Source: Patescibacteria group bacterium (GTDB lineage Bacteria > Patescibacteriota > Patescibacteriia > Patescibacteriales > VMTK01). Taken from it: 21,619 nt of DNA. Below are positions 7,883-14,972 of this stretch, piece after piece (position 1 is the first letter of the stretch; each line of letters begins with the position of its first letter). The position numbers and the translations under genes are program-made. The DNA is taken from assembly GCA_018896595.1 (NCBI GenBank), contig JAHIME010000013.1:1-21619 (forward strand), in the 5' to 3' direction. The notes beneath the pieces were generated by a model. The model saw only the letters and a list, made by a program, of their open reading frames with translations, did not search any database and was not told where the DNA came from.

Positions 7883-8374
7883 TTATATCAATTCTAAAAC
7901 TTTCAATTCCAACTCCCCTGTTTCACCGTCCCAAACCGCGAATGTCGCTTTTTGAAATACGGCGCCGAGGGTGCCGGGATTAACCGTTGTAATACCATCT
8001 TGCTTCTCCGTCCACGGCGCGTGCGTATGGCCGTAAAAAATTATATCGCATTTCCCTTTTTCAAAAACTTTTTTAATCAAAAACGGTTCGTGGCAAAAAC
8101 CGATATTTTTATCATTAACATCAAAATAACCTATTCTGCCGTAATATTTTATATTGCCGTACTGCTCAACTTCTTTTTCATCATAAATTTCCATATTGCC
8201 TTTTACTAAATGAATTTTGCCTGTAAAATTTTGCGATAAAAATTCCAGAGTCTCGCTATTGGTTATATCGCCACAGCAAATCAGCTCTTCAATTTTATTT
8301 TCCCCGCGCCAAATCAGGCACTTTTCTAAATTTATTAAGTTGTCGTGGATATCGGAAATGATTACTATCTTCAT
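7883..8374 (-). CDS. YfcE/MJ0936-type metallophosphoesterase
   Basis: This is a calcineurin-like phosphoesterase of about 163 aa, the compact YfcE/MJ0936 type that hydrolyses phosphodiesters with two divalent metals. The ATG at 8374 is chosen because the protein then begins directly with MKIVIISDIHDN; a longer start at 8407 would overlap the permease and adds unconserved residues. Metal-binding motifs are D8/H10 (SDIHDN), GD (35-36), GNME (59-62), a histidine in FCHEP (H95) and GHTH (115-118). VNPGTLG follows, as is usual in the family. The physiological substrate cannot be read from sequence. It lies 7 bases after the permease stop and 4 bases before the MEMO-AMMECR1 start, so the three are almost certainly co-transcribed. 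Confidence 0.9.
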   Translation of the reverse strand: MKIVIISDIHDNLINLEKCLIWRGENKIEELICCGDITNSETLEFLSQNFTGKIHLVKGNMEIYDEKEVEQYGNIKYYGRIGYFDVNDKNIGFCHEPFLIKKVFEKGKCDIIFYGHTHAPWTEKQDGITTVNPGTLGAVFQKATFAVWDGETGELELKVLELI

Positions 8375-8381
8375 AAAATTC

Positions 8382-9518
8382 TTATTTCGCCACCATCCAA
8401 ATTTCATAAATCAGTCCCAAAATAAACAATAAAGACAAAAAATAAGCAAACGGCTTGCTTAAATTATTGCTTATAATCGGCGCGTGTTCTTTTTTCTTCT
8501 TCACTTTAAAAATCAAGCAAATAACAACAACGCCTAATATGCCTCCTGTTACTGCTCCGGTCAAACTTATAATTTTAATTAAATTCTGAAAACCGATTAA
8601 ATACAAAAAATACGGCACAACGCATGACAAGCACCATGCAAGTTTTTTGTTCATGCCCAAATCCCACCAATAAACTTCTTTAACGGCCTGGGCGAGCGTT
8701 AAAAAAGAAGTTATAATAGCCAGCAAACCGAAGAGCAAGGCGAAAATTACCGCGCCGTTTCCGATGACCAAATTTAAGCCGGCTAAAGTATCAGGCGTAG
8801 TATTATTTCCTGTAATCCCCACGGCCAGAACAGTAAAAAAAAGCATAACCGCGACAGGAATAAATGTCCCCCAGCATATCGCGCTTTTTATATTTTTCTT
8901 TTGCCGCGCCAGCAATCTGCATACCGAAGGTATGGCAGCTTCGCCTCCAACCGCGAAAAAAATCGGGCCGTAAGGCAGAAAAACATTACTCCAATTAATT
9001 AAACTGTAATTGTCCAAATTAATATAACCCCAGCCGCGCCAAGCTATAAGAGCAACCATCAAAAGCAATAAGCCGGACATTATTAATTCCACTGAAGCTA
9101 TAAGCTTCATCCCCATCAAGACTACCGCGGCTTCCAAAATAAACAGGGTCGTGGAATAAAAAAAAACATTTCCGCCGAAATAAGGGCTCAGCAGCTGTTG
9201 CAAAAAAATTCCTCCTACAATAATATAAGCAAGCAAGCCGCCGTAACTGCCGATTAAAACTAAAGCTAAAGTTATTTTTTTGCCCCGCCCGCCAAAATAT
9301 TTTTCAACATAGCCCGGCAGTCTGTGCCTTTCTTCGGTTGATAGAATAATTTCGGCGTAAAGTTTATGCAAAAAATATTGGACTATGCCTAACAGCGGCA
9401 AATAAACAAAAAGCAAGATAATTCCCGACTTGCTGATGACATAGGGAATGACGAATATGCCGACGCCGATGATAGTGCCGACCATTGTGGCGATTGCATG
9501 GAAATAGTTTTTGGACAT
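8382..9518 (-). CDS. Amino acid permease, APC superfamily (HAAAP/aromatic-type)
   Basis: This 378-aa integral membrane protein has about eleven hydrophobic segments spread over its whole length. The first carries GTIIGVGIFVIPYV (14-27), the unwound TM1 substrate-binding signature of APC transporters. Its length and the pattern of TM1, the TM6-like YGPIFFAVGGEAAIP stretch and TM8 fit the hydroxy/aromatic amino acid permease branch, which transports amino acids with protons. Specificity cannot be read from sequence. It heads a three-gene operon with the phosphoesterase and the MEMO-AMMECR1 lipoprotein. For a host with few biosynthetic genes, amino acid uptake would be expected. The 76 bases between its start and the divergent broken transposase contain no clear promoter that I can defend. 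Confidence 0.82.
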   Translation of the reverse strand: MSKNYFHAIATMVGTIIGVGIFVIPYVISKSGIILLFVYLPLLGIVQYFLHKLYAEIILSTEERHRLPGYVEKYFGGRGKKITLALVLIGSYGGLLAYIIVGGIFLQQLLSPYFGGNVFFYSTTLFILEAAVVLMGMKLIASVELIMSGLLLLMVALIAWRGWGYINLDNYSLINWSNVFLPYGPIFFAVGGEAAIPSVCRLLARQKKNIKSAICWGTFIPVAVMLFFTVLAVGITGNNTTPDTLAGLNLVIGNGAVIFALLFGLLAIITSFLTLAQAVKEVYWWDLGMNKKLAWCLSCVVPYFLYLIGFQNLIKIISLTGAVTGGILGVVVICLIFKVKKKKEHAPIISNNLSKPFAYFLSLLFILGLIYEIWMVAK

Positions 9519-10524
9519 AATGATATAAAAGAATCAAAGCCCTTGCTTCTGTGGTAAACTAAAAGTAAAAACTTTTAATTATTAAATCAACTATATGCAA
9601 GAAACAATGATTCAAACTATTAATGCTGATAAATTATTTATCGGCATGGATCTTCACAAAAACACGTCAACTTTCGTGGTTAAGGACAAAGAAGGAAAGT
9701 TGGTTAATTCCGCAAAAGTCCTTACGGATAAAAACGATGTTACGCGGTATATTAATTCCATTAAGCGGAATAGCGGAAACAAGGAATTATCTCTGGCGGT
9801 CGAGCCGGTATCCCAGTGGTATTATTATGCTGATTTGATCGAGGAATTAGGAGTTGACTTTCATTTGGCCCATCCGATGGATGTCAAAGCTATCGCCCAC
9901 GCGCGCATCAAGACGGACAAAATCGATGCCGGCGTATTAGCCGATCTGTTGCGGAGTAATTTGCTGCCGGAAGCGTATTTCGCGCCGGCCGAAGTAAGGG
10001 GCTGGAAAGAGCAATGCCGGTTCAGAGCTTCAATAGCTACTGCTCGTCTTTGACCATTATGGCGGAAATTGGGAATATCAACAGATTTATGTCGGTAAAA
10101 CATTTACAGAGCTATGCCGGGCTGATACCGTCGACTTACAATTCCGGAGACAAACAAATTCACGGGCGGATCACCAAAAGAGGGTCAAAGTGGCTCAGGT
10201 GGATAATGATTGAATCGGCTTATCACCAAATGAATTGCAAGAGGATACCGGGCTTCGGTTCCTATTACAATACCTTGAAAAAACGCAAAGGATCTAAAAC
10301 TGCCGCGGTGGCTACTGCCAGAAAACTTCTGGCCGTAGCGTGTCGTTTACAAGCATAGTGTTTGCTTGCAGTAGCCGCTGCAGCAGGATTAGAATTGCGT
10401 AAAATGTAATGAGCGAATTTATATTATCAACAATCAATCAATAATTCCTTTAAATTAGCTTATTGCAGAAGACTTGATCTTTTTTATCGGTAATTTAATT
10501 ATTGTGAATTATAAAACGAAAAAA
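9519..10524 (+). mobile_element. IS110-type element remnant, ends not resolved
   Basis: The region between the two flanking minus-strand operons is filled by the broken transposase plus 76 bases before it and 166 bases after it. IS110 elements lack standard terminal inverted repeats and carry a structured noncoding bridge RNA near one end. I could not identify either the element boundaries or a convincing bridge-RNA fold here. The downstream 166 bases are AT-rich and hold no gene. Confidence 0.5.
9595..10358 (+). pseudogene. IS110-family transposase, internally deleted and frameshifted
   Basis: Two overlapping frames carry the two ends of one IS110-type transposase. The first (9595-10053) holds the N-terminal DEDD RuvC-like domain: Asp19 in GMDLHK, Glu70 in AVEPVS, and Asp108/Asp111 in KTDKID. 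It runs as far as RGWKEQCRFRAS. The second (10014-10358) begins near SSLTIMAEIG and holds the C-terminal Transposase_20 domain, with AGLIPSTYNSG supplying the conserved serine and then GRITKRGSKWLRW. The central coiled-coil and linker, roughly 90-130 residues in intact relatives, are missing. The frame changes at the junction near 10030-10050. The catalytic residues at both ends survive, but no full-length protein can be made, so the copy should not move by itself. It lies opposite to both flanking operons and may have landed between them. Confidence 0.88.
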
Positions 10525-12417
10525 TTAAAAAGATAAAAATAATCGCCCTTCTTTAATCTGCTCTGCGTATTTTTCATTAGCTTTTGACCATTTAACAAAT
10601 TTTTCTAAAAATTTCTTCTTATCTTCGCCAGCCATTAGCTCAACTTGGCTTAATTTGGATTTTAACGGATATAAAAATATTTCTAACCGCTTATCGTCCG
10701 CGTTAATCCCGACCGCCAACCCTTCCTCCGTATCGGCTGAAAAATACTGGTCAAAAACAAAATTGCCCAAAGAATAAAAAATCGGATTGCCGTTATAAAT
10801 CTCCATGCCTTGGACAACATGCGGATGGTGTCCGATTATCATATCAGCTCCCGCGTCTATTAATTTACGCGCTGTTTCTTGCTGCAATTTATTAAATTGA
10901 TGCTGATATTCAACTCCCCAATGGATATTTACTATAACCAAATCCGTTGCGCTCGCCAAGTCTTTTATTATTTCTTCGGCTTTGCTTAAATCAAATTTTT
11001 TATATACCATGCTAAATCCGGCCATGCCGATTTTTTTATTCGCGGCTTCAATTATTTCACCGCTGCAATCGCCGATTATACTGTCCTTGCAACCGGCATA
11101 ATTGATGTCCAGCTCATCCAAATTCTTCCTTGTTTCCATTATACCACGCTCTCCCTGATCGGAAAAATGATTATTGGCCAAGCTGAAAAAATTAAAACCA
11201 TATTTTTTCAAGCCGCCTATCAGATCAGGCGCGAACGCGAAATCATAAGCGTTGGCTGGAGTGTAATGCGCGCCGTTATCGGTTACCGCGCCTTCAAGAT
11301 TACAAGATATAATGTCTATGCCTTGAAAAAACCTATTTTCCTGACCGGCCAATTCGCCAAGCGCGTATTCCAAACCTTTCACACTGTCATTGCCGGCAAC
11401 AGATTTCATTTTCGCTCCCACATTGCGATCAAGCATCATATCGCCGAAAAACAAAAAATTAATTGTTTCATTCTTAACCGGCGCTCCGCTTTTAAAATAG
11501 AAAAAGTTATGGCTGGTTGCCGGATCATCCGGCTTATCGGTTAAACTTCCCGAATTGGTTGAAAAAATAATCTTGCTTTGTTTTGCTCCGGCTGCTTCCA
11601 AATATTTTAAAACCGTATAGACGGAGGGCGGCGAGTCTATTTCCAAATCATAAATTCGGCTGAAATCAAAAGCCGAAATCACCGCGTTGCTTTTTAAATC
11701 GTGAAAGTCGGCAACCGCTGCCGGCTGATAATGCGAAAAGTCAACGCTGGCTAAAATCAAAGTATTTTCCTTATCTGCGTTAACGGCGATAGCTTTTGCC
11801 AAGTCGGAACATTCTTCTTCGGCCGCGTTCAGTTTTATGATAATGGGAACGATTTTTACTTGAGGAAAACTTCTTTTAATAAAACCGACCAAACCGGAAA
11901 TGGAATGTTCTCCCGCAAAAGGCCATTCTTCAATGCTCGCGAAACTTGATTTATTCAGCTTGCCGATCAAATCCAGATCAGGCTCAAGCATTCCGTACGG
12001 CGTATCCCACTCGGCGGCGGACATTGTTATATTTGCTTTTCCGGCAAAAAAATGATCAGGCCCGATTAAAACAACTGTTTTATAATTATTATCTTTCAAT
12101 GCTTCCAAAAAAGCGGCGATTTTATCTTTCACGATTAAATGATGAGGCAATATCCCGCCGTAAACTTTAACGCCGGGATTTTTAATTTGCGTTTCCGCCT
12201 GTCCGTACGCCTCTTCGTAAAAATCAACATTCATAAAATACGCTCTGTGTTTTGGAAAATTCGGCAAACCGGCAATTTTGCCGATTATGTTATTTTCCGA
12301 ACTCACCTTTGATTCCGGCGATGCCTGGCGCGTAAAAAAAATTACAAACAATCCTGCTTGAATTATTAAAAGCAGGATTGCAAGGCTGATTAATATTTTT
12401 GCATTTAATTTTTTCAT
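10525..12417 (-). CDS. Membrane-anchored MEMO-CapA fusion protein
   Basis: This 630-aa protein has one N-terminal membrane segment (about 8-28) with the bulk predicted outside. The first half (about 80-310) is a MEMO-like domain: PHH (91-93), GPDHF (119-123), EHS (170-172) and DFSHY (226-230). The cysteine of canonical members appears absent, with IDSPPSV (260-266) at the equivalent place. The second half (about 318-590) is a CapA/PGA_cap calcineurin-like domain, the family of poly-gamma-glutamate synthesis protein CapA: GDMMLDRNV (325-333), NLEG (373-376), LANNHFSDQG (413-422), HWGVEY (499-504), GHHPHVVQG (529-537) and SLGNFVFD (549-556). It probably acts on cell-surface phosphoesters or polymers; the substrate is unknown and no capBC genes are seen. 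It follows the anchored hypothetical gene after a 9-base gap. It is the second exported MEMO fusion in the window. Confidence 0.88.
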   Translation of the reverse strand: MKKLNAKILISLAILLLIIQAGLFVIFFTRQASPESKVSSENNIIGKIAGLPNFPKHRAYFMNVDFYEEAYGQAETQIKNPGVKVYGGILPHHLIVKDKIAAFLEALKDNNYKTVVLIGPDHFFAGKANITMSAAEWDTPYGMLEPDLDLIGKLNKSSFASIEEWPFAGEHSISGLVGFIKRSFPQVKIVPIIIKLNAAEEECSDLAKAIAVNADKENTLILASVDFSHYQPAAVADFHDLKSNAVISAFDFSRIYDLEIDSPPSVYTVLKYLEAAGAKQSKIIFSTNSGSLTDKPDDPATSHNFFYFKSGAPVKNETINFLFFGDMMLDRNVGAKMKSVAGNDSVKGLEYALGELAGQENRFFQGIDIISCNLEGAVTDNGAHYTPANAYDFAFAPDLIGGLKKYGFNFFSLANNHFSDQGERGIMETRKNLDELDINYAGCKDSIIGDCSGEIIEAANKKIGMAGFSMVYKKFDLSKAEEIIKDLASATDLVIVNIHWGVEYQHQFNKLQQETARKLIDAGADMIIGHHPHVVQGMEIYNGNPIFYSLGNFVFDQYFSADTEEGLAVGINADDKRLEIFLYPLKSKLSQVELMAGEDKKKFLEKFVKWSKANEKYAEQIKEGRLFLSF

Positions 12418-12426
12418 CTAAAATGA

Positions 12427-14256
12427 TTATTTATGCAAAACTCCGCCCCATTCCACTACGGTAAAACCGTTTCTTTGCGGAGTAATTATCTTTTGCTCTT
12501 TAACTTTTACATATTCGTCCAAACCTTCATAATCCATAAACACTCTTATAACCGTATCCGGTTTCGGACTGATGTTAAGCGGCGCCAGCTTGTCAAATTC
12601 TTCTTTGGGTATGAAAGTGATAAAATAATATTTTTTCTCCTGCATTTTCGGCAGCCAAAATTCAATAAATTCATCATATTCTTTTTTAACTAATCCCAAT
12701 CGCTCCAATTTTTCTTCCAAAAACTTTTTCACGTTTTCTCGCGCCGCGACAAATCCTTCGCTCGGCCGATGATAATCCAATCCTCGACCTTCCCAAAACA
12801 AATACGGATAAAACTTTTGGTCTTGATAATTATACAGCCGCCCGTTCGGTTCGGCTTTGACTCTCCAGCCGTTGCCATATGCCGGCTCGGTCATACTGAA
12901 CCCGCCGGTCGGATTAACTTTAACGGACACATCAATTTCTTTCTCCGGATATAAATAAATAACCGGTTTGCCGCATTCCGCCATCGGCTGGAATTTGGCA
13001 TTCCTTAATTCCATATAATCTCCGAACGGATCCTGCCAATAAATAATAGGATGATAAGATAAAAACTCTTCAAAAGCCGTTTTATTGCCAGCTTCAGGAT
13101 AGTAATAAATGTCGTACATCGACCGCAAAACGCTTTCGCTTTCGCCTTCAAGAGTAAAATCATTATCCTTTAACTCGTAAATTTTATCGCCGTTTGCCGT
13201 TGTTCCGGTCTCCTTAAGCTGTTCGTGGCCGGTAATATAACCGGCGTAATTATAACAGCTGAACCAGCCGCCGCATCCGGCTTTTTGGGAAGTATATTCA
13301 TCTTGATTTTTCTTTCCGTTATTCCAATCAATTTTTAACACATTCGGAATTATCGCGATCATTCCATTCCCTTCCCTTTCTCCGAGAAAATCCAAACTCA
13401 AATAATAGTATCTAACTGTGCCGTCTTTCGCTTTGGCTAAAAAGCAATCACCGTTGTTTTCTTTGTAAACATAATCCTCCCCATTGTATTTAAAAAGTTT
13501 TTTGATATTATCTAAAGTCTGAAACAAAATCAAAGGCTCTTTTTCCGCTTTTACCAACTTTAATTTTGAATTTGGAATTTGTATTTCATCTTCGGTTTCC
13601 AAATTTGCTATCGTGATTTTATCATTAACCGTGAATATTTCCGCATCCGGGCCCCACGGCTCATCTGAATGCTTGGCGAGAAAAATCAATTCATTATCGT
13701 TTTTTATAACCCTAAACAACATATCCTCCGAGGGCCATTCAGGAGTGAAAGTCAAAATATATAAATCTTTTCCGGCATAAATGCCTTGTTTTACTCGGCC
13801 TGATTTATAAATGTTAAATTTTTTAAGATATTCGTCCGCATTTGTATTTTCGTTATTTTTTTTATTGTATGATTCTATTTTATCTCGCGCGGTATCGTAA
13901 TCAAAAACTGGCCAGCAGCTAGTCGTAATAATTGGCATCTCATTCCACTCAACAATAATCTCGCTTTCGGTCAAATTTTTATTTTCCATGTCGGCGCTTT
14001 CTTCTTCCAACGCGCCACCGGCATTATTGTCTATTGAATAATCTGTTGGAGAAGACTGATCGCCTTCACCGTTATCTATTACTTTATCGGCTGTTTTTTG
14101 TTCTTTGTTGCCAACCGAATCGTTATCCGCCTTTTTCACGGCGAACAAAAAATAAGCGGACGCGATATTGGTTATCAGCAATAGCGCTATAACCGCCGCC
14201 AAAATATTATTGATTTTTAATTTATTATTTTGTTGTTCTTGTTGTAAATTGTCCAT
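12427..14256 (-). CDS. Anchored extracytoplasmic protein of unknown function
   Basis: This 609-aa protein is not one I can assign. It has a single membrane segment (about 17-40), then an acidic low-complexity linker (about 41-105) rich in Asp, Glu, Asn and Ser. A large mixed alpha/beta region follows that should lie outside the membrane. It contains few cysteines, among them CGGWFSC near residue 330. Near residue 428 is CGKPVIYLYPEKEIDVSVKV, then a proline/glycine- and aromatic-rich region with YPYLFWEG and a C-terminal domain ending VVEWGG. I recall the CxKPVIYLYPE phrase from uncharacterised proteins of candidate phyla, so this looks like a conserved surface family and not a chance ORF. It is the first gene of a pair with the MEMO-CapA gene 9 bases downstream, suggesting a joint envelope role. 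No Shine-Dalgarno is present. Confidence 0.75.
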   Translation of the reverse strand: MDNLQQEQQNNKLKINNILAAVIALLLITNIASAYFLFAVKKADNDSVGNKEQKTADKVIDNGEGDQSSPTDYSIDNNAGGALEEESADMENKNLTESEIIVEWNEMPIITTSCWPVFDYDTARDKIESYNKKNNENTNADEYLKKFNIYKSGRVKQGIYAGKDLYILTFTPEWPSEDMLFRVIKNDNELIFLAKHSDEPWGPDAEIFTVNDKITIANLETEDEIQIPNSKLKLVKAEKEPLILFQTLDNIKKLFKYNGEDYVYKENNGDCFLAKAKDGTVRYYYLSLDFLGEREGNGMIAIIPNVLKIDWNNGKKNQDEYTSQKAGCGGWFSCYNYAGYITGHEQLKETGTTANGDKIYELKDNDFTLEGESESVLRSMYDIYYYPEAGNKTAFEEFLSYHPIIYWQDPFGDYMELRNAKFQPMAECGKPVIYLYPEKEIDVSVKVNPTGGFSMTEPAYGNGWRVKAEPNGRLYNYQDQKFYPYLFWEGRGLDYHRPSEGFVAARENVKKFLEEKLERLGLVKKEYDEFIEFWLPKMQEKKYYFITFIPKEEFDKLAPLNISPKPDTVIRVFMDYEGLDEYVKVKEQKIITPQRNGFTVVEWGGVLHK

Positions 14257-14339
14257 AAATTATAAATTAATATTTTTTAGATTTAATTTATCTTAACTGA
14301 AAACCGACTAACCGTTTAGCTGATTAACCAACCGGCTAA

Positions 14340-14912
14340 TTAACTGCGCCTGATTTTAATCTCATAATCAATCTGCTCAATTTTTCTTAAATTTGTTTTT
14401 GCCTGATCGTATTTGGTGCGCAAATAGCCGGTCATATCAAACTCAACCAACTCGGCTAAAATGCCGTTGATGGCTTCTTTTATCTTTTCAACTTCTTTGA
14501 ATTTTCCTCCAGCCGCCTGATTGATGGCGAACCGCACCATCTCGCCGGTCGTATCGCAGATGCCGCCCAAATAGCTGTCATAGCCAAGATTGGCTTCTTT
14601 TATTTCGTCCAGCTTCTTTCCTTTTCTGAACAAATAAAACATTTTCGCCTCAACATACTCTTCAACTCCGGCTTTGTAAGCGCCTTCTTCGGCCAAGCGA
14701 TTATAACCGAATTTTTTTCCCAAATTTTGCAGCACTTTTTCTATTTCTTTCAGCTGCGCTTCGCTGTTTTTTATATCATCGCGATGCAAAGCGAAAATCA
14801 CCCGTTTTGAATCGTGCAGAACAATATTGGACAGGCTGATAATCTGCCGCCTTTCGCTTTCCCGCTTTTGGTAATCCTTCTTTAACTTTTGGATGAATTT
14901 TTTGTTAATCAT
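14340..14912 (-). CDS. Translin-family RNA/DNA-binding protein
   Basis: This 190-aa, wholly helical soluble protein matches the translin/TRAX family, best known from eukaryotes (C3PO, tRNA-fragment and microRNA processing) and also found in archaea. Visible family features are RRQIISLSNIVLHDSKRVIF (21-40), EEYVEAKMFYLF (84-95), YLGGICDTTGEMVRFAI (114-130) and FDMTGYLRTKYDQAK (158-172). The ExxE pair E85/E88 sits where the TRAX ribonuclease acidic residues lie, so nuclease activity is possible but unproven. Length is close to archaeal members. It lies 60 bases after pilB, and the gap holds a double-hairpin palindromic cassette, so co-transcription is uncertain. No Shine-Dalgarno is seen before the ATG. 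Automated pipelines often misname this family as haloacid dehalogenase; no HAD motifs are present. Confidence 0.82.
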   Translation of the reverse strand: MINKKFIQKLKKDYQKRESERRQIISLSNIVLHDSKRVIFALHRDDIKNSEAQLKEIEKVLQNLGKKFGYNRLAEEGAYKAGVEEYVEAKMFYLFRKGKKLDEIKEANLGYDSYLGGICDTTGEMVRFAINQAAGGKFKEVEKIKEAINGILAELVEFDMTGYLRTKYDQAKTNLRKIEQIDYEIKIRRS

Positions 14913-14917
14913 GTTTT

Positions 14918-14969
14918 AGAAATTATCCGCCCGAGGCGGATCAGCCTTGGGCTGAGAAATTAGAAATTA
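14918..14969. repeat. Double-hairpin palindromic cassette flanked by 8-bp direct repeats
   Basis: Two perfect back-to-back hairpins, TCCGCC-CGA-GGCGGA (14926-14940) and TCAGCC-TTG-GGCTGA (14941-14955), are bounded by the direct repeat AGAAATTA at 14918-14925 and 14955-14962. A third copy follows at 14962-14969. The cassette is GC-rich in AT-rich DNA and lies between pilB and the translin gene. The layout resembles a REP- or MITE-like unit inserted with target duplication. It could also shape the 3' end of the pilB message. Confidence 0.7.
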
Positions 14970-14972
14970 CGG

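Noticed and set aside
8375..8407. Longer start for the phosphoesterase at 8407
   Set aside because: It overlaps the permease C-terminus and adds residues before the conserved MKIVIISDIHDN opening; the ATG at 8374 fits the family.
9546..10471. CTTCTG (9546-9551) and CAGAAG (10466-10471) as inverted ends of the IS110 remnant
   Set aside because: Only six bases match with poor extension, and IS110 elements usually lack such ends.
11167..11544. 125-aa plus-strand open frame
   Set aside because: Antisense shadow of the MEMO-CapA gene, where the conserved CapA motifs are encoded on the other strand.
14293..14346. Direct repeat TTAACTG at 14293-14299 and 14340-14346 around a sequence with repeated ACCG and TTAA words
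   Set aside because: Seven bases is short in AT-rich DNA, the second copy is partly the translin stop codon, and no clear element lies between.
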